Position numbers and translations under genes: made by a program. Positions 5,896 through 9,294 of a DNA stretch of 9,294 nucleotides are shown here, in pieces. The stretch comes from DATAEK01 sp036258055 (GTDB taxonomy: Bacteria; Acidobacteriota; Vicinamibacteria; Vicinamibacterales; 2-12-FULL-66-21), in NCBI GenBank assembly GCA_036258055.1, contig DATAEK010000249.1:1-9294 (forward strand), written 5' to 3'. The notes below the pieces were generated by a model. The model was given only the letters and a program-made list of their open reading frames with translations. It did no database searches and was not told where the DNA came from. Within the stretch, counting starts at the first letter, position 1. Every line of letters begins with the position of its first letter.

Positions 5896-6174
5896 ATGGC
5901 CGAGACCATTCAGAACGAAAAGAACGCGACGAACACCAACAGCCTCCAGCGCGCGGCGTCCTGGCGAACGACGCCGACTGACCCGATGTTCAGACTGATC
6001 ACAACCGTCAAGAGGGGCTCGAGCTCGAATTTTCCAGCCCTTTGGGCTCGATACGATACGCTCGAGGATGCGCGATCCGCGGCGGCGACGCTCCTTCGTG
6101 AGGAACGTGTCGGCCACGTGATGATCGTGCGGGACGGACTCGGCCACGAGTTCGTCGAATGGTGTAGCCGGTAA
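5896..6174 (+). CDS. Small hypothetical protein (RLITTVKRGSSSNFPALWARY type)
   Basis: A 92-codon ORF whose well-structured part begins at Met31 (ATG 5986): MFRLITTVKRGSSSNFPALW, then ARYDTLEDARSAAATLLREE and VGHVMIVRDGLGHEFVEW. The order strand, loop, helix (LEDARSAAATLL), strand (VMIVRD), strand suggests a small alpha/beta fold of about 60 residues. Residues 1-30 are polar, Asn/Thr-rich and may not be translated; the ATG at 5896 lies only 5 bases after the previous stop, while the ATG at 5986 gives the compact domain. Neither has a clear ribosome site. It is the last gene of the plus-strand arm. I have a sense that similar short proteins occur in acidobacterial genomes, but I cannot name a family or function. 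Confidence 0.66.
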   Translation: MAETIQNEKNATNTNSLQRAASWRTTPTDPMFRLITTVKRGSSSNFPALWARYDTLEDARSAAATLLREERVGHVMIVRDGLGHEFVEWCSR

Positions 6175-6284
6175 CGCGCTCGAGCAGCGCCGTGAACCTC
6201 GGGTCGACTCATACGGATCCCGTTTCGGATCGACGACAGAGACGATTTTCCAGGGTCCAACCGACTGCGGGACGACCGAGCAGC

Positions 6285-6300
6285 TACCACGCACGTGGTA
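6285..6300. repeat. Perfect palindromic hairpin between convergent genes
   Basis: TACCAC (6285-6290) and GTGGTA (6295-6300) pair perfectly around GCAC; as a DNA palindrome the arms are 7 bases around CA. It lies in the 163-base gap between the end of the small gene at 6174 and the end of the TPR regulator at 6338, where a bidirectional terminator would be expected. There is no T-tract on either strand, so factor-independent termination would be weak; a protein-binding site is the alternative. Confidence 0.35.
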
Positions 6301-6337
6301 ATCACTCAATCGTCGATTGACGCAGGTGGACCGAGGG

Positions 6338-7885
6338 CTACTGGCTCTCAGGAAACAGCGTGCCCCGCAGGGATGCCGATGACTTCGCCAGCTCCGCCAT
6401 GAACGCCTGGAATTGAGGATCCGATCGGATCGGATCGAGATTGGGATCGCGAGCAAACAGGGCATAGCAGGGAAATCCAGTTGCCGCAGCGTCCCGCAGC
6501 CACTGGACCGCCTGCGGCGCGTGCCGCAGACGCGCCGAGGCGCAAGCGGCGAAATACGCGGCGTGATGCGACGGGTTCGCTGTCTTTCTCTGCCCGATGC
6601 CGGCGATGAGCCGTTGCGCGGCCATCGGGTCCGATGGCGCGAGCAGCATGGCCTCCATCGCGGGCAAGTTGCCACTCAGATCATTCGGATATTTCTGTAA
6701 CGCCCGTCGCAGATACGCTAGCCCTTCCTCCCGTCGCCCCAGCCGCAGCAGCGCGAATGCCGTGTTCGCCTCGACCAGTTCCGGCAGAACCGGGCCCGGC
6801 ATGCTCTGGAAGATCGCGAGCGCCTCTTCGTCCTTCCCCATCCAGAGAAGCGCCTGCGCGCGTGAGTTCAGCGCCTGCGCATTGCTGGGATTGATCGTGA
6901 GTGCGAGACCGGCATGTTGAAGGGCCTCTTCGAAGAAGCCCACGTGCACGAAGACACGCGCGAGCCGCCGGTGCGCCTGGTCGGAGTTCGGATTCAGCGC
7001 CAACGCCCGTCGGAATTCCTGGACCGCACGATCGTGCGCGAAGCGTTGCGAGTTGGTCCAGAGAAGATCGCCGCGAGCCAGATAGGCTTCGGGCACGTCG
7101 GGGTCGAGCGAGAGGGCCTTCTGAGCAGCGGAGAATGCCTTCTCCTCCAGGTCTCGGGTCTCGTCCGGCGTGACGTACGCCAGACGGGTCACGTAGGCCG
7201 AGGCTAGCTCCGCGTGGGCCGCGGCAAACGAGGGGTCGAGATCGATCGCACGCTGCAGCAGCGCAATCGCACTCTGGTTGTCGGCGTCAGTTGTCCGGAC
7301 GCTGAGATACCGCGCTCTGAGCAACAGGTCGGACGCTTCAGGGTTGACGACCGCGGATTTGCCCGTGCGCCCGTGCTCAGTTGCGCTGGCTCCGCCGCGC
7401 CCTGGATCGGAAACCCTCGAAATACCGGCGCTCGTCCCATCCGAGATCCGCCGGAGAGGTCGCATCAACACGATCGAGACAGCCACACCGAGCGCGACCA
7501 TCCCGATGAGCACGACGGGCCGGTCCGTCCACGACCGTCGTCCAGACGTGACGTGTCGATCGAGGTCCGGGTGCGGATGCGGATCCCGATCCTCCAGCGT
7601 CAGTGTCGCGGGTATCTGCGTTGAGTCGGGTTCCTCGCGTTCGTGCTCACCCAGACGCACGCCGCGGCCTCGCCACCAGCCATCGAGCTCAGATCGGAAC
7701 GCGTACACGGTTCCTTGCTTCTCGTGCACGTGACGGTGAACGGGCATCCCCTCGCGCTTTTCCCACCGCTGGACCGTGCTCACATCGCGCTGGAGATAGG
7801 CGGCAACGTCCTTCCAGGAATCGAGCCGATCGGAGGGGGTGTCGTCAGCAGCTCGGGTTGAGGGCCGTGTAGGGTCCTGCGCCAT
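6338..7885 (-). CDS. HTH - transmembrane - TPR one-component regulator
   Basis: A 515-residue protein. Residues 20-72 are a compact helix-turn-helix of the MerR/excisionase-like kind (LDSWKDVAAYLQRDVSTVQR, then WEKREGMPVHRHVHEKQGTV and a YAF..ELD.W end). A Pro/His/Asp-rich linker leads to one transmembrane helix (about 123-141). The rest is mostly TPR repeats, for example SAIALLQRAIDLDPSFAAAH (205-224), AAQKALSLDPDVPEAYLARG (253-272), EFRRALALNPNSDQAHRRLA (290-309) and ALQHAGLALTINPSNAQALN (321-340). The C-terminus has the ARDPNLDPIRSDPQFQAFM signature common at the end of acidobacterial TPR sensors. The layout parallels CadC/ToxR-type regulators: DNA binding in the cytosol and TPRs probably in the periplasm to sense a partner. 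GAGGG (7891-7895) lies 5 bases before the ATG. It is divergent from the haloperoxidase gene. Its target is unknown. Confidence 0.86.
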   Translation of the reverse strand: MAQDPTRPSTRAADDTPSDRLDSWKDVAAYLQRDVSTVQRWEKREGMPVHRHVHEKQGTVYAFRSELDGWWRGRGVRLGEHEREEPDSTQIPATLTLEDRDPHPHPDLDRHVTSGRRSWTDRPVVLIGMVALGVAVSIVLMRPLRRISDGTSAGISRVSDPGRGGASATEHGRTGKSAVVNPEASDLLLRARYLSVRTTDADNQSAIALLQRAIDLDPSFAAAHAELASAYVTRLAYVTPDETRDLEEKAFSAAQKALSLDPDVPEAYLARGDLLWTNSQRFAHDRAVQEFRRALALNPNSDQAHRRLARVFVHVGFFEEALQHAGLALTINPSNAQALNSRAQALLWMGKDEEALAIFQSMPGPVLPELVEANTAFALLRLGRREEGLAYLRRALQKYPNDLSGNLPAMEAMLLAPSDPMAAQRLIAGIGQRKTANPSHHAAYFAACASARLRHAPQAVQWLRDAAATGFPCYALFARDPNLDPIRSDPQFQAFMAELAKSSASLRGTLFPESQ

Positions 7886-7927
7886 TACGTCCCTCGAATC
7901 CCATCAGTTGAGGCAAGTGCGGCCGGG

Positions 7928-7957
7928 ATTCTAACGCCGCTCTGTCCAGCATCGCAA
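7928..7957 (-). promoter_or_regulatory. Candidate promoter of the TPR regulator
   Basis: On the minus strand, TTGCGA (7952-7957) and TAGAAT (7928-7933) are 18 bases apart and match the sigma70 -35 at 4 of 6 and the -10 at 5 of 6 positions. Transcription would start near 7921, giving a leader of about 35 bases. It lies in the spacer shared with the divergent haloperoxidase gene. Confidence 0.4.
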
Positions 7958-8017
7958 CCACCGCATTCCACGGCAATGTGCGGATCCTCCTCGCGTGCAG
8001 CGCTTTACCGCTTGATG

Positions 8018-8092
8018 GCCGGGTGGAGCCCGGCGAACGTGTGGGTCGAAGAAGCTGGCCGAAAGGGGAACCGGGGGACGAAGTCCCCCGGT
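8018..8092 (+). promoter_or_regulatory. Structured leader with two perfect hairpins before the haloperoxidase gene
   Basis: Two strong stems lie in the untranslated region ahead of the gene at 8119. The first is GCCGGG (8018-8023) with CCCGGC (8029-8034) around TGGAG. The second is ACCGGGGGAC (8070-8079) with GTCCCCCGGT (8083-8092) around GAA, a 10-base GC-rich stem. The second hairpin ends 13 bases before the AGGGAG ribosome site (8106-8111). I compared by memory with cobalamin, c-di-GMP, SAM, guanidine and fluoride riboswitch consensus elements and saw no convincing match. It could be a cis-regulatory RNA, an attenuator or an mRNA-stabilising element. Confidence 0.45.
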
Positions 8093-8118
8093 GAGTTGAC
8101 GAGGAAGGGAGAGATCAA

Positions 8119-9294
8119 ATGACTCGCCGCAACCGCTGGAGAATGAACCCCGCTGCCGTGGTCCCGATCGTCGCGATATGTGTGCTTCCCGCCAGTGTCG
8201 TCGAGACGGCGAAGACGCGCTTCCAGCCGTCCGACGAGCGCCCAAACCAGGTTCTCGAGTGGAATCAGATCTTTGTCGACACGCTCATTGCCACGAACAC
8301 GGCCAACTCGTCGAGTCAGCGGCTCGGCGCAATCGTGCATACGGCGATTTTCGATGCCTATAACGGCATCGAGCGTCGATACGAACCGGCGTTCGTCCAC
8401 GCGACGGCGCCCCGTGGCGCGTCGCGGCGAGCGGCTGTCATCGCGGCGGCCTATACCGCGCTGGTCGGGTTGTTTCCTTCGCGTCAGGCGGCGCTCGACG
8501 AGAGCTATGCGGCGTCGCTCGCTGCACTAAGCGACGATGACGGGGATGGCGGCCAGTCGCGCGAGCGCGGAGTTGCCTGGGGAATCGGGGTCGCACACGC
8601 TGTGCTCGCCTGGCGGGCGACCGACGGGTTCAACGTCAGCCGCCCGGCGTTCACGGGTGCGAACGTCGTCGGCCAGTGGCGCCCGACACCGCCGGCGTTC
8701 GGACCGATGAGCGCGCAGGGTCTGGCGTTCACGGCGATGTTCGCGCTAGTCAGCAACACCCAGTTCCAGCCTCCGCCACCGCGAGGTCTGATGACTCAGA
8801 CGTACACGGACGACTTCAACGCAGTCAGAGCGCTCGGTCGCAAAACCGGATCGACACGGACTGGTGATCAGACGGCGCTCGCGCCGTTCTGGGAGGGCAA
8901 CGCCAGCGTCCACTGGAATCAGGCCGCGAATCAGATTGCGCGCGCGAACCATCTGTCCCTGTCTGCCAGCAACCGGCTGCTGGCCGTACTGAACATCGCG
9001 ATGGCCGATACCGCGTTCACCACCTGGCACGGCAAGCGATCCTACGGCGAGGATTTCATGGAGGTCACGTGGCGCCCCGTGACGGCGATCCCGCTCGCCG
9101 CTACCGACGGCAATCCTGATACGGTTGCGGATCCGGCCTGGGAGCCGCTCATCACGACGCCGTCGCACCCCGAGTACCCCGCCGGGCACCCGAGCCAGAA
9201 CGGTGCGGCCGCCACGATTCTGCTCGGTTACGTCGGCGACGCGCAGACGTTTACGCTGACGACAGCAGGGCAGCCGGAGCGCACGTATACCAGC
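8119..9294 (+). CDS. Secreted vanadium-dependent haloperoxidase (C-terminus cut by window edge)
   Basis: The frame from ATG 8119 is open for 392 codons to the right edge. The N-terminus is a Sec signal (basic MTRRNRWR, then a core around AVVPIVAICVLP, cleavage probably near residue 30), so the enzyme is exported. QIFVDTLIATNTANSSSQRL (50-69) and AIVHTAIFDAYNGIE (71-85) are characteristic of the bacterial vanadium haloperoxidase / PAP2 superfamily. TWRPVTAI (317-324) carries the vanadate-binding Arg319, Lys306 precedes it, and TPSHPEYPAGH (347-357) carries the acid-base His357. The last Arg/His motif, including the vanadium-ligating His, lies beyond the edge. Such enzymes oxidise halides with hydrogen peroxide to hypohalous acid; halide preference cannot be told. 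AGGGAG (8106-8111) lies 7 bases before the ATG. The gene is divergent from the HTH-TPR regulator. Confidence 0.88.
   Translation, partial: MTRRNRWRMNPAAVVPIVAICVLPASVVETAKTRFQPSDERPNQVLEWNQIFVDTLIATNTANSSSQRLGAIVHTAIFDAYNGIERRYEPAFVHATAPRGASRRAAVIAAAYTALVGLFPSRQAALDESYAASLAALSDDDGDGGQSRERGVAWGIGVAHAVLAWRATDGFNVSRPAFTGANVVGQWRPTPPAFGPMSAQGLAFTAMFALVSNTQFQPPPPRGLMTQTYTDDFNAVRALGRKTGSTRTGDQTALAPFWEGNASVHWNQAANQIARANHLSLSASNRLLAVLNIAMADTAFTTWHGKRSYGEDFMEVTWRPVTAIPLAATDGNPDTVADPAWEPLITTPSHPEYPAGHPSQNGAAATILLGYVGDAQTFTLTTAGQPERTYTS

Noticed and set aside
5815..6675. 286-codon minus-strand ORF across the convergent gap
   Set aside because: It overlaps two better-supported genes, reads as Arg/Ser/Cys-rich noise, and has no ribosome site.
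7908..7935. Plus-strand promoter TTGAGG-N16-TCTAAC for the haloperoxidase gene
   Set aside because: Only 4 of 6 matches in each element, and it overlaps the better minus-strand candidate, so it was not listed as a feature.
8070..8092. Guanidine-II (mini-ykkC) or cobalamin riboswitch
   Set aside because: There is only a GGACGAAGTCC-type loop, not paired ACGR tetraloops, and no B12 box or other conserved core could be found.

Overview
The window is GC-rich (roughly 60%) chromosomal DNA from a bacterium. The best clue to its origin is the 515-residue protein at 6338-7885: a short helix-turn-helix with the signature VQRWEKREGMPVHRH joined to a transmembrane segment and TPR repeats. That architecture is typical of Acidobacteriota, especially soil Vicinamibacterales. 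The exported LolA/RseB-like protein, the vanadium haloperoxidase and the many short lineage-specific proteins fit the same source. Taxonomy is inferred from protein style only; there is no rRNA or tRNA gene here.

Layout. (1) 1-1790, minus strand: an AmpG-type muropeptide permease, then the N-terminal part of a YihY/BrkB-family membrane protein that runs off the left edge. (2) 1791-2471: a divergent promoter region with a good sigma70-type promoter, then a small secreted cysteine-containing protein on the plus strand. (3) 2464-3701, minus strand: an exported LolA/RseB-like protein, a small unidentified ORF in the same frame directly after its stop codon, and what looks like a decayed response-regulator receiver domain. 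(4) 3948-6174: seven short ORFs of about 47 to 113 codons, three on the minus strand and four on the plus strand, diverging from a roughly 350-base spacer. Each arm carries a two-helix membrane protein with the same PSP[ST]VA motif after the second helix. (5) 6338-7885, minus strand: the HTH-TM-TPR one-component regulator. (6) 8119-9294, plus strand: a secreted vanadium-dependent haloperoxidase cut by the right edge, preceded by a leader with two perfect hairpins.

Working together. AmpG and the BrkB-like protein may be co-transcribed cell-envelope genes. The TPR regulator and the haloperoxidase are divergently transcribed from a shared region of about 230 bases, so control of the haloperoxidase by the TPR protein is possible but unproven. 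The small-protein cluster is the least explained part of the window and the best candidate for an undescribed system. No CRISPR array, insertion sequence, integrase or phage gene was seen.
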